From Chlorobiota bacterium (GTDB lineage: Bacteria > Bacteroidota > Ignavibacteria > OLB7), in assembly GCA_028287785.1 (NCBI GenBank), contig JAQBOZ010000007.1, positions 207,393 to 271,392 on the forward strand: a stretch of 64,000 nucleotides of DNA. The letters run 5' to 3'. Positions 46,765-55,769 of the stretch are shown here, piece by piece. Position numbers and translations under genes: made by a program. The notes below the pieces were generated by a model, which worked only from the letters and a program-made list of their open reading frames with translations, was not told where the DNA came from and made no database searches. How positions within the stretch are numbered: position 1 is the first letter of the stretch; every line of letters starts with the position of its first letter.

Positions 46765-48333
46765 TCAGGCATTCCGGCCGGTGTTGATGAAGTTGACATT
46801 CCTGAACCGCGCCGGCGCGCAGCCGTGCGATACCGGCGCCACCTGGCCCGGCTGCGCCTTGCCGCAATAGTAGGAGCCGCCCAGCTTGTAGTGCTCCCTG
46901 GAGCAGACGGCATCGCAGGAGCGCCAGAAATCGAGCGTCATCGCCTGAAACGCCACGTCGCGAAGCATGCCGGTGATCTTCCCCCCCTTGATCTGATAGA
47001 ACACCTGCCCGCCGAACTGGAAGTTCCGCCGCTGCTGATCGATCGACCATGAACCATCCCCCTTGATCATCACCCCGTCGTCGATGCCGGCAATCAGATC
47101 CTCCGGCGAGAGCTTCTTCTCCCCCGGCAGCAGCGAGACGTTCGGCATCCGCTGCATGGGCACATGCTCGTAGCTGTCGGCATAGGCGCACCCGTGCGAT
47201 TCATGATCGCCGACCCAGGCGGCCTGTTCGCGAATCGTCTGAAAGCCTACGAATGTGCCGTCGCGGATGATATCGAACCGCGATGCCTTCACCCCCTCGT
47301 CGTCGTAGCCGACGGTTGCAAGGCCGTGGCGCTCCGTCCGGTCGCCGACGATGTTGATGACATCGGAGCCGTATTTCAGCTTCCGGAGATCATCGGTGGT
47401 CACAAATGATGTCCCGGCATAGTTGGCCTCGAATCCGAGCGCGCGGTCCAGCTCCGTGGCGTGGGCGATCGACTCGTGGATCACCAGCCACATATGCTCC
47501 GGCATCAGGATCAGATCCCGCTTCCCCGGCGTGATCGACGGCGCGGAGAGCTTCTCCACCGCATCCTCGCCCGCCTTCCTTGCATCCTCCAGCAGCGGAT
47601 ACTCCCGGCAATACTCGTAGCCACGTCCGATCGGCGTGCTGAAGCCGGCGCGCGACTGGAAATCGGTCCCGTCGGCGTTCACCGCGGTCACCTCGAACGA
47701 GGGCCAGATTCTGAAGATATCCTGCTCGATCACCGACCCATCGGTTGAGGCGAAGAACTTCTTTTCGTTGGTCTGAAAGAGTGATGACTCGCAGAACTTC
47801 GCCCCCTTCGCCTTCAGCGCCTCCCGGTTGATCGACAGAAGCAGATCCACCTTCTCCTCGATCGGGATGGTGAAGGGGTTGATCTCGATCGGCGTCGACC
47901 ATTTATCCTGGAACGCGGCCACCGGAGCAAGCATCACCGGCTCCTTCTGGAGCTTCGCGTTGGCTTTGGCGATTGCCACTGCCTGCTTTGCGGCCCGCAT
48001 CACCGAATCCTGTGTCACATCGGTGCTGGCGGCAAATCCCCACGCTCCCGATGCCAGCACCCGCACACCGAACCCGAAGCTCTCGTCATCGGAGATCGAC
48101 TGCACCTTGTCCTCGCGCGTTCCCAGATACTGGTTACGGTAGCGATTGATCCGGATATCGGCATAGGAAGCCCCCGCCTTGCGGGCCGTCTCCAGCGCGA
48201 TCGTGGCAAGTGTTTTCATATCGGCATCGGGAAGTGGAGTTGGGGATGCGATGGCGGAGCCGCCGGTCCCACGAAGAAGAATCAGCCCGGCCGCCGCGGC
48301 GGTGGAGCATCCGATGAATTGACGTCGGTCCAT
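46765..48333 (-). CDS. TldD-family metalloprotease with twin-arginine-like signal
   Basis: 522 residues from the ATG at 48331-48333. The N-terminus MDRRQFIGCSTAAAAGLILL looks like a twin-arginine signal or lipoprotein-type export signal. The protease zinc motif is HESIAH (about 286-291) in LVIHESIAHATELDRA. Substrate-domain features include SISDDESFGFGVRVLASGAW and CAYADSYEHVPMQRMPNVSL. Typical TldD is cytoplasmic; export would place this pair in the periplasm. PmbA-like partner follows downstream. Confidence 0.88.
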   Translation of the reverse strand: MDRRQFIGCSTAAAAGLILLRGTGGSAIASPTPLPDADMKTLATIALETARKAGASYADIRINRYRNQYLGTREDKVQSISDDESFGFGVRVLASGAWGFAASTDVTQDSVMRAAKQAVAIAKANAKLQKEPVMLAPVAAFQDKWSTPIEINPFTIPIEEKVDLLLSINREALKAKGAKFCESSLFQTNEKKFFASTDGSVIEQDIFRIWPSFEVTAVNADGTDFQSRAGFSTPIGRGYEYCREYPLLEDARKAGEDAVEKLSAPSITPGKRDLILMPEHMWLVIHESIAHATELDRALGFEANYAGTSFVTTDDLRKLKYGSDVINIVGDRTERHGLATVGYDDEGVKASRFDIIRDGTFVGFQTIREQAAWVGDHESHGCAYADSYEHVPMQRMPNVSLLPGEKKLSPEDLIAGIDDGVMIKGDGSWSIDQQRRNFQFGGQVFYQIKGGKITGMLRDVAFQAMTLDFWRSCDAVCSREHYKLGGSYYCGKAQPGQVAPVSHGCAPARFRNVNFINTGRNA

Positions 48334-48395
48334 GAACATTGCTCAAAGGATGATGCGGGGGAACCCCATGACGATCCCCCGCCGGGAGAGTGAGA

Positions 48396-49397
48396 TCACC
48401 GGGCGCCGCGTTCGACCATCACGCCCGTTGTGGCGCTCCAGCCGGAGCCGGCGGCGCGGCAGTAGTAGAGGCCCGCCGGCAGCGCGCGGGAATCGAACTC
48501 GGCGAATTGAAAATCGTTGCTGATAAAGCTCGCGGTCAGGTCCATCACCCGCGCGCCGCGCATGTCGTAGAGCCCCATCCCCACGCCGTCGGCAACGCGG
48601 GCGCTCCCCGGAAGCCGGAGCGTTATGCGGGTGGCGCCGGAACCGGGGTTCGGCGCCACGATGATCCCCGCGCCGGAGCTTCCCGCGACATCGTTCACCG
48701 AGAGGACCGGAAGCGATACCTCGCGACAGAAGACATCGCCGCTCCTGGCCCCGACAAAGCAGGTCAGGCCCGGCACCGAATCCCCCTGCTGCGGGAAATT
48801 GAGCGTCCAGAGCGGCTGATCGACCGGAAAGCTGATTGGAAGAGTCAGTGAATCGGTTCCGGCAAGCTGGCCCAGCGTGACGATACGGGGGGCCGCCGCC
48901 GGATGCGTGTGATGATAGCTCGCGAACGTCTGATCGCTCTTCAGTCGCGAGGTCATCCCATCGCTGTTCTCGTACGGAAGCGTGAAGTCCAGCCGCGCCC
49001 CCGGCGTCACCGGAAATGAAAACGCCGGAAGGCTCTGCGTCTGATATCCCACCAGCAGCTTTATCACAAAGAAGGTGGCAAACTTCCCCTGCGACGGGGA
49101 ATGAAAGACATAGCCCCAGACATCGGCCTGACCGGGAAGCCTGCCCGGCTGAAGGATGTTCCCCCTGGTGCTGTCGAGATAGAACGATGTCTTCGATATC
49201 CCCAGATCGATCTCCCCGGAGACCACCGCGGTAAGCTCCAGACCGCTCCCGAGCGAGTCCTGCGCCTTCTGCTGCGCGGTCTTCAGCCCGTCCTTCGCAA
49301 AAAACGGGGTCTGCACCTGAGCGTGAAGAGGGCCGGTGAAGCCGGACAGCAGAGCGACGGACAGAGCGAGGAGAAACGAACATGTTCTCATCTGCAA
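48396..49397 (-). CDS. Exported protein with C-terminal T9SS sorting domain
   Basis: 333 residues. Signal peptide (SFLLALSVALLSGFTGPLHA). The middle part is of unknown type with many strands. The last 80 residues match the type A type IX secretion sorting domain: VAPNPGSGATRITLRLPG, VGMGLYDMRGARVMDLTA, RALPAGLYYCRA and a final TTGVMVERG. The protein should be secreted and either released or attached at the cell surface. It lies 62 bp upstream of TldD on the same strand, a possible shared transcript. Confidence 0.85.
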   Translation of the reverse strand: MQMRTCSFLLALSVALLSGFTGPLHAQVQTPFFAKDGLKTAQQKAQDSLGSGLELTAVVSGEIDLGISKTSFYLDSTRGNILQPGRLPGQADVWGYVFHSPSQGKFATFFVIKLLVGYQTQSLPAFSFPVTPGARLDFTLPYENSDGMTSRLKSDQTFASYHHTHPAAAPRIVTLGQLAGTDSLTLPISFPVDQPLWTLNFPQQGDSVPGLTCFVGARSGDVFCREVSLPVLSVNDVAGSSGAGIIVAPNPGSGATRITLRLPGSARVADGVGMGLYDMRGARVMDLTASFISNDFQFAEFDSRALPAGLYYCRAAGSGWSATTGVMVERGAR

Positions 49398-49547
49398 AGG
49401 TTGCCAGGATGAAATGGAATGCTGCTGAGGAAGATCGGGGTGGTGCGAAAATAGTATCCCGAACCGGATGCTACAATGGAGAGCCGGCGTGGCGGGGAAA
49501 TGAAGACGCGGAGCTGGTGATGATCATGCCGGAGATGAAGGGGCGCC

Positions 49548-50891
49548 TCAATTGCCGCCGTTCAGGTCGAGACGAATCCCAAGCTGCACGCCGTACGATG
49601 TGAACGCCGGATGCTCCACGGAGGTGCGATAGACGAAGTGATCGGGGGAATCGGTCTGGTACGTCCGTTCCAGCGAAACCACATGCGGAGTGACCTGGGC
49701 GATGGAGACGGCCCCCTCGATCGAAAGGCTGCTCATCACCCTGTAGCGCACCGGCAGCTCCCCGCCGAAACGCCATGCCGACGAGCTGGTGCCGGCATTC
49801 ACGCCAATCCCAACGGTCAGCCGCCGTGCCGGAGAGACCGAGTAGTTGTAGCCAACGCCCACCCACGGCTCGTTCCGCAGACGCAGTTCATACTCCACCG
49901 GAAGCTCCACGTTGGACCTGCCGGCGCTCATCCCCACAAAATGCCGGGGCGTCGATGCAGGTCCCGGCGTCGGGGTCGGCTGATCCGGGTTGAGCGCCAG
50001 TGCGGGCGACGAGAGGGGCTCCCCCGTGTTCTCGCGACGCGTTTCGGTGATCGCCGGGGAGGTCCCGACGATCAGTGAGAGCTGATGTCCCCCGCCAAGC
50101 TCCATGCCGATCTGCACGTTCATCTCCTCGGCAATCGCCCTCTCCCGCCGGTCGATCATCGCCAGCCCCGGACGGACCGTGGCCGCTAGCCGGGTGCCGC
50201 TCCTCTCCGCATGATCGCTTATCATCGGCGGAACCGGAATGGATGCGATCGACATAAGAGGATCGACCTGCGTTTCCGGCGGAATCACCAGGGCAAATGA
50301 ATGAACCGGGTCCGGGGCAACGGTCAGGCTGCCGGGCACCGTCGGAATTACGGGGGCGGAAATGGAGGGGCCGGGAAGGAAGGCGGTGACCGCCGTCGGC
50401 GCGAAATGCCGGGAAGCGCGAAGCCCTGACCTCCTGATCGCCGGAGCCGGAACGGGGGGGCCCAAGTCGGCGGTTATATCGCTTGTGGACATCGCCATAT
50501 CATGAGTCCCGGCTTGCGGCGGCACGCCAAATCTGTCGAGCATGGAGCTGTCGCCGATAAGGCCGATCATCACCACGGCCATCGCCATCGCCACGCGGGC
50601 AACGCGCCAGCCGAAGCGACCGGAAACAGCATCGGCTTTTCCGGAAGCGATCGATGTTGGCGGCTGCTGAAATCCCTCGGCGCGAAGGCGATGAAACAGC
50701 GCCTGCTCCGTCCCCACGTTCGGCCGATGGAGCAGAGGCGTGCGACGCGCAGCTCTGGAAACCGCGGTCATCTCATGCAGCAGCGCGCGCGCGTCGGCGG
50801 ACTCCGCAATGAGGCGATGGAACTGAGTCAGTTCCGCGCGGGTCAGCTCGCCATCGAGATAACGCGATATGAATGTTTCGAGATCAGCCAC
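49548..50891 (-). CDS. Probable anti-sigma factor with beta-rich C-terminal domain
   Basis: 447 residues. N-terminus MADLETFISRYLDGELTRAE...F-H-R-L-I-A-E-S resembles zf-HC2 anti-sigma domains without the zinc Cys/His. One membrane helix follows (VAMAMAVVMIGLIGDSSM, about 108-125), then a Pro-rich linker. The last about 170 residues look like an outer-membrane beta-barrel: VGMSAGRSNVELPVEYELRL, GVGYNYSVSPARRLTVGIGV, YGVQLGIRLDLNGGN. It sits 93 bp after an ECF sigma gene, the usual sigma/anti-sigma order. Confidence 0.72.
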   Translation of the reverse strand: MADLETFISRYLDGELTRAELTQFHRLIAESADARALLHEMTAVSRAARRTPLLHRPNVGTEQALFHRLRAEGFQQPPTSIASGKADAVSGRFGWRVARVAMAMAVVMIGLIGDSSMLDRFGVPPQAGTHDMAMSTSDITADLGPPVPAPAIRRSGLRASRHFAPTAVTAFLPGPSISAPVIPTVPGSLTVAPDPVHSFALVIPPETQVDPLMSIASIPVPPMISDHAERSGTRLAATVRPGLAMIDRRERAIAEEMNVQIGMELGGGHQLSLIVGTSPAITETRRENTGEPLSSPALALNPDQPTPTPGPASTPRHFVGMSAGRSNVELPVEYELRLRNEPWVGVGYNYSVSPARRLTVGIGVNAGTSSSAWRFGGELPVRYRVMSSLSIEGAVSIAQVTPHVVSLERTYQTDSPDHFVYRTSVEHPAFTSYGVQLGIRLDLNGGN

Positions 50892-50984
50892 GATCGAACG
50901 TACGGTATACGAATGGTAATAGTGCGGGGGACGCGTTAGGATGCCGGTGACCGGGATGGAGGGACGACATCAGCGGACCTGAAA

Positions 50985-51623
50985 TTATTCCCTGCTCTCG
51001 ATAAAGAGCGTCTGCAGGGCGCGACGGATGGCGCCGCGGGCACGGCTGAGTCGCATCCGGGCCGCCTCTTCCGAACAACCGATGATATCGGCTGTTTCCT
51101 CATAGCTCATGCCGTTCACCTCGCGGAGGATAAAGACCTCGCGAAGCCCGGCCGGAAGCGTCTCAACCACACGGTTGACCGCTTCCATCAGCAGCTCCTC
51201 GTTATCGGCATCACCGAAGAGATCGGAATGGGCTTCCTCGATCGATATCAACAGGTGCTCATCAGGAACTGTCGGCAACTGGGTCAGATTGCGGCGGGAG
51301 CGGAGATAGTTCAGTGAGAGATTTCGCGCGACCCTGAAGAGCCACCCCCCCACGTTCTTGATCAGTTCCGCATGGCCGGTGGAGCATCGGCCGCGCTCAC
51401 GGAACAGCCTGATGAAGCACTCCTGGAAGAGATCCTCCGCCGCCGGCTCATCGGCGCCGACGATCGAATGGATATAGCTCAACAGGCGCGCGGCATACCG
51501 GGCGTACAGGGCACTGTACGCGTCGTCCTCACCCGAGGCAAAGCGGGCGAAGAGGTCTTCGTCGCACAGCACCGGAAGAATCGGTTCGGTATGAAGATGC
51601 GGACTGGCCAGAATGAACTCCAC
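50985..51623 (-). CDS. ECF-family RNA polymerase sigma factor
   Basis: 212 residues. Sigma region 2 (AAEDLFQECFIRLFRE, NVGGWLFRVARNLSLNYLR) and region 4 (LREVFILREVNGMSYEETAD then CSEEAARMRLSRARGAIRR). It is the regulator partner of the anti-sigma-like gene downstream. The rather long acidic linker between regions (LISIEEAHSDLFGDADNEE) is usual for the group. Confidence 0.94.
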   Translation of the reverse strand: MEFILASPHLHTEPILPVLCDEDLFARFASGEDDAYSALYARYAARLLSYIHSIVGADEPAAEDLFQECFIRLFRERGRCSTGHAELIKNVGGWLFRVARNLSLNYLRSRRNLTQLPTVPDEHLLISIEEAHSDLFGDADNEELLMEAVNRVVETLPAGLREVFILREVNGMSYEETADIIGCSEEAARMRLSRARGAIRRALQTLFIESRE

Positions 51624-51688
51624 AAGCGTAATGTTCTACATCCCTGGTGCGCTAGAGACACACCATAGGGTCAATGTAACACTTCGGA

Positions 51689-52855
51689 TTAATCGAACAG
51701 GAAGTGATACAACCCGGGGGCCTCCAGCAGAACCAGGATATAGTTGAGGGCCGCGAACAGAAGTCCGAAGACGAAGATGCCGTACACCACGCGAAGCCGC
51801 CCGTACTTGGACGCCACCACTCCGCCGAGCGTCTGGAGATCCCCACCCGGATCGTCGGCCTGCTGCTGAAGAAGCCGCAGCAGACGGTTGTTGGGGCGAA
51901 CCACGAAGACGGCTCCGATCATCGTGGCGAGGCATGCAAGCACCAGAAGCGTTGTCGGCAACATCAGACCGCCGCCGGGCCTGAGCCCCATGCCCCTCAT
52001 ATTGCCGATCAGCATGACGGCGGTCACAATGATCACCGCGCTGACGGCGATCATGATATTGGCGCTGGTATCGGCGGTCGAAACCAGATCGAGATGGCTT
52101 CTGGAGATGATCCCGGTCATCGCCCCATCCTCCGCGACCGCCGGTGAATCCGCAATCGGAGATGACTGCTGAAGATCCCTGGCAACCGTGGTGTTCCGCC
52201 GGTTCGCATCCTCATCGCGCGCGACAAGGCTTCGCAGATGATTCTGTACCGCCACCAGGTTTTCGGCCCGCTGCGGGCTCCACTCCACCTGCGCGAACCG
52301 CGTGTGGTAGGGATTTCCCCTCAGAAAGTCGATCGTCAGGTTGGCCCATTCCAGCTCGGTGAAATGCTTCCCGAGCGCCAGCTCCCACTCCAGCCGGAGA
52401 AGCTCATTCCGTTCGGCAAAGCTCTTCCGCCCCAGATGGGAAAGATCGGCGTCGCAGATCGTCTCCTCCAGGATATTTCTCGGGCGCTGCGGCACCCGCG
52501 TTGCCAGGATGCAGCCAATGACCAGGCTGATATTCTCCTCCGGATATCCGCGCTCGCTCAGGAACCGGTCCGCCATCTCGGCGCCACGCTCCTCGTGCCC
52601 CTTGTAGACTTCCGTATAGCCGACATCATGGAACCACGCCGCCAGCGCCAGAATCTCCAGATCCTCATCATCGAGGCCGGAGCCCCGCCCGATCTCCTCC
52701 ACCGCCTTCACAACCTCGATGGTATGAAGGAAGTTGTGATAGACCAGTTGCTCCGGAAGTGAATCCCGCAACAGCGCGAAGACGCTGTCGGAAGCCTGTT
52801 CGACAAGACTCTGTCTCTCCGCCGTGTTCATAGCGAGTATCTCACGATCGTACAT
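51689..52855 (-). CDS. HD phosphohydrolase fused to a Pycsar-effector-like membrane domain
   Basis: 388 residues from the ATG at 52853-52855; the ATG eight codons later (52831) is also possible. N-terminal HD domain: YHNFLHTIEVV, AAWFHDVGYTEVYKGHEE, ICDADLSHLGRKSF. The C-terminal domain starts SRSHLDLVSTADTSANIMIA, the signature of the DUF5706/Pycsar effector group, with two helices (VSAVIIVTAVMLIG, LLVLACLATMIGAVFVV) and a fourth near the end. Known Pycsar effectors damage the membrane on binding cCMP or cUMP. No cyclase gene is adjacent. Confidence 0.8.
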   Translation of the reverse strand: MYDREILAMNTAERQSLVEQASDSVFALLRDSLPEQLVYHNFLHTIEVVKAVEEIGRGSGLDDEDLEILALAAWFHDVGYTEVYKGHEERGAEMADRFLSERGYPEENISLVIGCILATRVPQRPRNILEETICDADLSHLGRKSFAERNELLRLEWELALGKHFTELEWANLTIDFLRGNPYHTRFAQVEWSPQRAENLVAVQNHLRSLVARDEDANRRNTTVARDLQQSSPIADSPAVAEDGAMTGIISRSHLDLVSTADTSANIMIAVSAVIIVTAVMLIGNMRGMGLRPGGGLMLPTTLLVLACLATMIGAVFVVRPNNRLLRLLQQQADDPGGDLQTLGGVVASKYGRLRVVYGIFVFGLLFAALNYILVLLEAPGLYHFLFD

Positions 52856-53049
52856 TGTTGGCCCTGCCCGTGATCAGTCAACGGCTCCGCGAAGAACGCG
52901 ACCGCACGGGGATGGGGATCGATGCCGACGGAACCATGCGGCATGGGAGGCGCTCCGGCACTCTCCGCGAAGATACGTTTTTTGATCGGGCGGGAATGAT
53001 GTCGCCGGCATCGACCGAGTCACCCATCGGCGGATCTCCGGTTACGTCG

Positions 53050-53964
53050 TTATTTCCGCTCCTCCGCCTGCATGACGGTGTTGATGGCGACGGCGGCCCG
53101 CGTCCCCTCCGCCGCCGCGACGATCACAAACTGCGCGTCGCGGGAGGCATCGCCGGCCACGTACAGCCCGGGGATGCTGGTGCATTCGCTCCCGTCCACC
53201 CAGATGGAGCCCTTGCCGGTGAGCCTGCACTTCAGCTTCGACGGGATTGTGCAGCTCTGCTCCTGGCCGGTGTTGAAGAAAAGAGCGCTCCTGGCGAGCG
53301 GTTCCCCCTCGGTGAAGACGATCCGCTCCAGCAGCCCGTTCTCCCCTTCCAGCCGGGCAACCTTTTCCTCGCGGATCGCGATGCCATGCCGGGCAAGCCG
53401 TTCCCGCTCCTTCTTCCCGAGCTTGGCAGGCCCGTCGGTGCAGAGGATCACATCGTTGCTCCAGGTCTTCATCGAGAGGGCCATCCCCAGCCCATGTTTC
53501 CCGCGGCCGTAGACGGCAATCGGCCCGTCGCGATGCTCCCAGCCGTCGCAGTACGGGCAGTGGTGGACGCTGATGCCGTACATCTCGCCGATCCGCTCGA
53601 TCTCCGGGATCGCGTCCCGCACGCCGGTCGCCAGGAGCAGCTTGCGCGATGTCAGCCATCCATCATCCGCGGTACAGACGCGGAATCCCTTCTTCCAGAT
53701 CTCCACATCGACCACCTCCTCCCGGCGAATCTCCACATCGTACTCCGCCAGCTCCGCGCGCGCCAGCCGAAGCAGCTCGGTGGGAAGGATTCCCTCGCGG
53801 GTGATGAAGTTATGAAGGCCGTGCGATGCCGCGTTGCGGGGTTTGCCGCCATCGCAGACCAGCACGCGCCTGCGGGAGCGACCCAGCACAAGGGCCGCGC
53901 TCAGCCCCGCCGGGCCGCCGCCGATGATGATGACATCGTAATCGAATGCCGTTGTTGATTTCAT
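53050..53964 (-). CDS. Thioredoxin reductase-like flavoprotein
   Basis: 304 residues from the ATG at 53962-53964; the frame runs on upstream without FAD-domain sequence. FAD site VIIIGGGPAGLSAALVLGRS, redox motif HCPYCDGWEHRDG (C-x-x-C), and C-terminal FAD motif GLYVAGDASRDAQFVIVAAAEG. The NADPH site reads VYGRGKHGLGMAL, off the usual GGGxxA pattern, so the electron donor is uncertain. It could reduce thioredoxin or another small dithiol. The desaturase gene lies upstream on the same strand. Confidence 0.87.
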   Translation of the reverse strand: MKSTTAFDYDVIIIGGGPAGLSAALVLGRSRRRVLVCDGGKPRNAASHGLHNFITREGILPTELLRLARAELAEYDVEIRREEVVDVEIWKKGFRVCTADDGWLTSRKLLLATGVRDAIPEIERIGEMYGISVHHCPYCDGWEHRDGPIAVYGRGKHGLGMALSMKTWSNDVILCTDGPAKLGKKERERLARHGIAIREEKVARLEGENGLLERIVFTEGEPLARSALFFNTGQEQSCTIPSKLKCRLTGKGSIWVDGSECTSIPGLYVAGDASRDAQFVIVAAAEGTRAAVAINTVMQAEERK

Positions 53965-54089
53965 AAAGCTGTAATCGTTGAACAGATCGTGCGGTGTGTA
54001 CAGCAAATCAGGTTCCAGTTCGGTCGCGAACCGGAATTTCGTTCGGAACATGGACGGTGGGGGAGCGGGCATCGGCGCTCGCGGATATG

Positions 54090-54114
54090 AAAAAGCCCGG
54101 CATTTCCGCCGGGC
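54090..54114 (-). terminator. Terminator of the desaturase gene
   Basis: On the minus strand GCCCGGC (54108-54114) pairs with GCCGGGC (54095-54101) around GGAAAT and is followed by five T residues. Confidence 0.8.
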
Positions 54115-54151
54115 CTGAGCTTTTTCGGGACACATAAGGCTTATCGGCCCA

Positions 54152-55177
54152 TTACGCGGCCACGTCTTCCGGGATCTCCGAAAGGGAATCGATATCCATC
54201 GCCATGTCATCATCGAGGTCATGATGGAGCATCGAGAGCGACTCCGGAGTGTGCGCCACGAGCGTTTCCGACGGGATTGCATCGCGATTGCCGCGGCGCT
54301 TCGCCATCTTCCGCCGCTCCGCCTCCTGATAGATCTTCGCCGGCGGGGTCTTCAGATCCCAGACGATCCCAAGCCAGGAGAGGACCTTCAGGATATAATG
54401 GGAGATATCGATCTCCCACCAGTAGAAGCCCTGGCGCTCCGATGCAAGGTAGCGATGATGATTGTTGTGCCATCCCTCGCCGAGCGTGATCAGCGCGAGG
54501 AAGAAATTATTCCGGCTGTCATCGCTGGTCTCGAACCTCCTGCTGCCGAACATATGGGCCAGGGAGTTGATCGTAAACGTGCCATGATAGAGGATCGTGG
54601 TGCTGATAAAACCGCCCCATATCAACAACTGGAACCCGCTGGTATGCAACTGCGGAGCCTCGTACTGAAGGATCATCCCGACGCCGTAGAGCACGGCCGC
54701 CATCAGCACCGCGGCCCAGATATAGTGCCTGTTCAGCCAGCGGATCTCGGGGAACTTCTCGAGATCATGCACCACTTTGGGATCGTACGCGCTGAACTTC
54801 TTGGAAAGAATCCAGCCGACATGCGCCCACCATACCCCGCCAACCACCGGCGAGTGGACATCATGCTCGGTATCTGAAAAACGATGATGATTGCGATGGT
54901 GCGCCGCCCACCAGAGCGGCCCGTTCTGAAGCGATGTTGCCCCCATGAATCCCAGAATAAACTGGAAAACGCGACTGGTCTTGTACGTTCTATGGGCAAA
55001 ATACCGGTGATATCCGGCGGTGACGGCAAACATCCGCACCAGATAGAGGAACACGCATACCGCCACGGCGGTCCAGCTTATCCCCGCCCATATCACAAGG
55101 AGGCAGGTTACATGAATTCCAACGAATCCGATATTGAGAAGCTTATCGCCGGTACTTTTCTTCGTGGTTCGGGGCAT
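54152..55177 (-). CDS. Membrane fatty acid desaturase (acyl-CoA delta-9 type)
   Basis: 341 residues. Three histidine boxes of the membrane desaturase family: HRYFAHR, HRNHHR in WWAAHHRNHHRFSDTEHDVH, and HNNHH in GEGWHNNHHRY. Four membrane helices are arranged around them. It introduces a cis double bond into acyl chains using a di-iron site and oxygen, so the organism has access to oxygen. The C-terminus is acidic and hydrophilic (DLDDDMAMDIDSL). Confidence 0.95.
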   Translation of the reverse strand: MPRTTKKSTGDKLLNIGFVGIHVTCLLVIWAGISWTAVAVCVFLYLVRMFAVTAGYHRYFAHRTYKTSRVFQFILGFMGATSLQNGPLWWAAHHRNHHRFSDTEHDVHSPVVGGVWWAHVGWILSKKFSAYDPKVVHDLEKFPEIRWLNRHYIWAAVLMAAVLYGVGMILQYEAPQLHTSGFQLLIWGGFISTTILYHGTFTINSLAHMFGSRRFETSDDSRNNFFLALITLGEGWHNNHHRYLASERQGFYWWEIDISHYILKVLSWLGIVWDLKTPPAKIYQEAERRKMAKRRGNRDAIPSETLVAHTPESLSMLHHDLDDDMAMDIDSLSEIPEDVAA

Positions 55178-55769
55178 GGGAAGAGAGATAACTGAACGAG
55201 TAACAATTCCAATGGAACGTCGCGGGGAAGCGACGATGGATTACGAGCCGGACTGGTTTCAAGGGCTCCCCGCTCGCGGGAGAGGCCACCGGACACCGGT
55301 TTCTGAGGAACCGATTCATCACCGAGGCATAGACAATCAAACTACATCAAACTTCCTCCGCAACCTATATGCCCAACAGCTTTTTACCGGAGGAGGTGCC
55401 GCAGGTATCCGGTCGCCACCGGGGTGACGACAGAATCGTGCCACGCTTCGACGGGCGAATGCGCCGGCGGGGATATGCCGCGGCCATATCGGGGCAAGGT
55501 GGAGAATTTGGCGGCCGGATCATGGCCGCAGGGGAAACTGCGAAGGGGACTGAACAATATACGGCAACGATCGGGGATTCGATCAGCGGAAGGCCGCTTC
55601 CTCAATGGTCACGGGAATCATGACGCGCCGTTGCTCCCGCGGATTGGAATTTTCACGGGCGCACATGGAATGTCACATGATTGCCCTGCCGATGATCATT
55701 ACGGCATACCTGGTCCCCCCGGCCCTCCATGAACGTAGAATCAATACATCATACCAACCGGATGAACGA
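55178..55769. other. Intergenic region, no gene seen
   Basis: About 590 bp between the desaturase and the DUF2807 lipoprotein. Open frames here lack signals, ribosome sites and family features. Codon 1 of the long frame upstream of 55770 lies near 55605 and is not convincing. No repeat or RNA was recognised; promoters for both divergent genes should be in it. Confidence 0.4.

Noticed and set aside
49548..50891. Plain outer-membrane protein call for the anti-sigma-like gene
   Set aside because: The N-terminus has no signal peptide but an anti-sigma-like helix set, and the gene follows an ECF sigma gene.
53965..54282. 106-codon N-terminal extension of the flavoprotein
   Set aside because: It is Arg/Ser-rich and overlaps the desaturase 3' end and its terminator; the FAD motif follows the ATG at 53964 at the normal distance.
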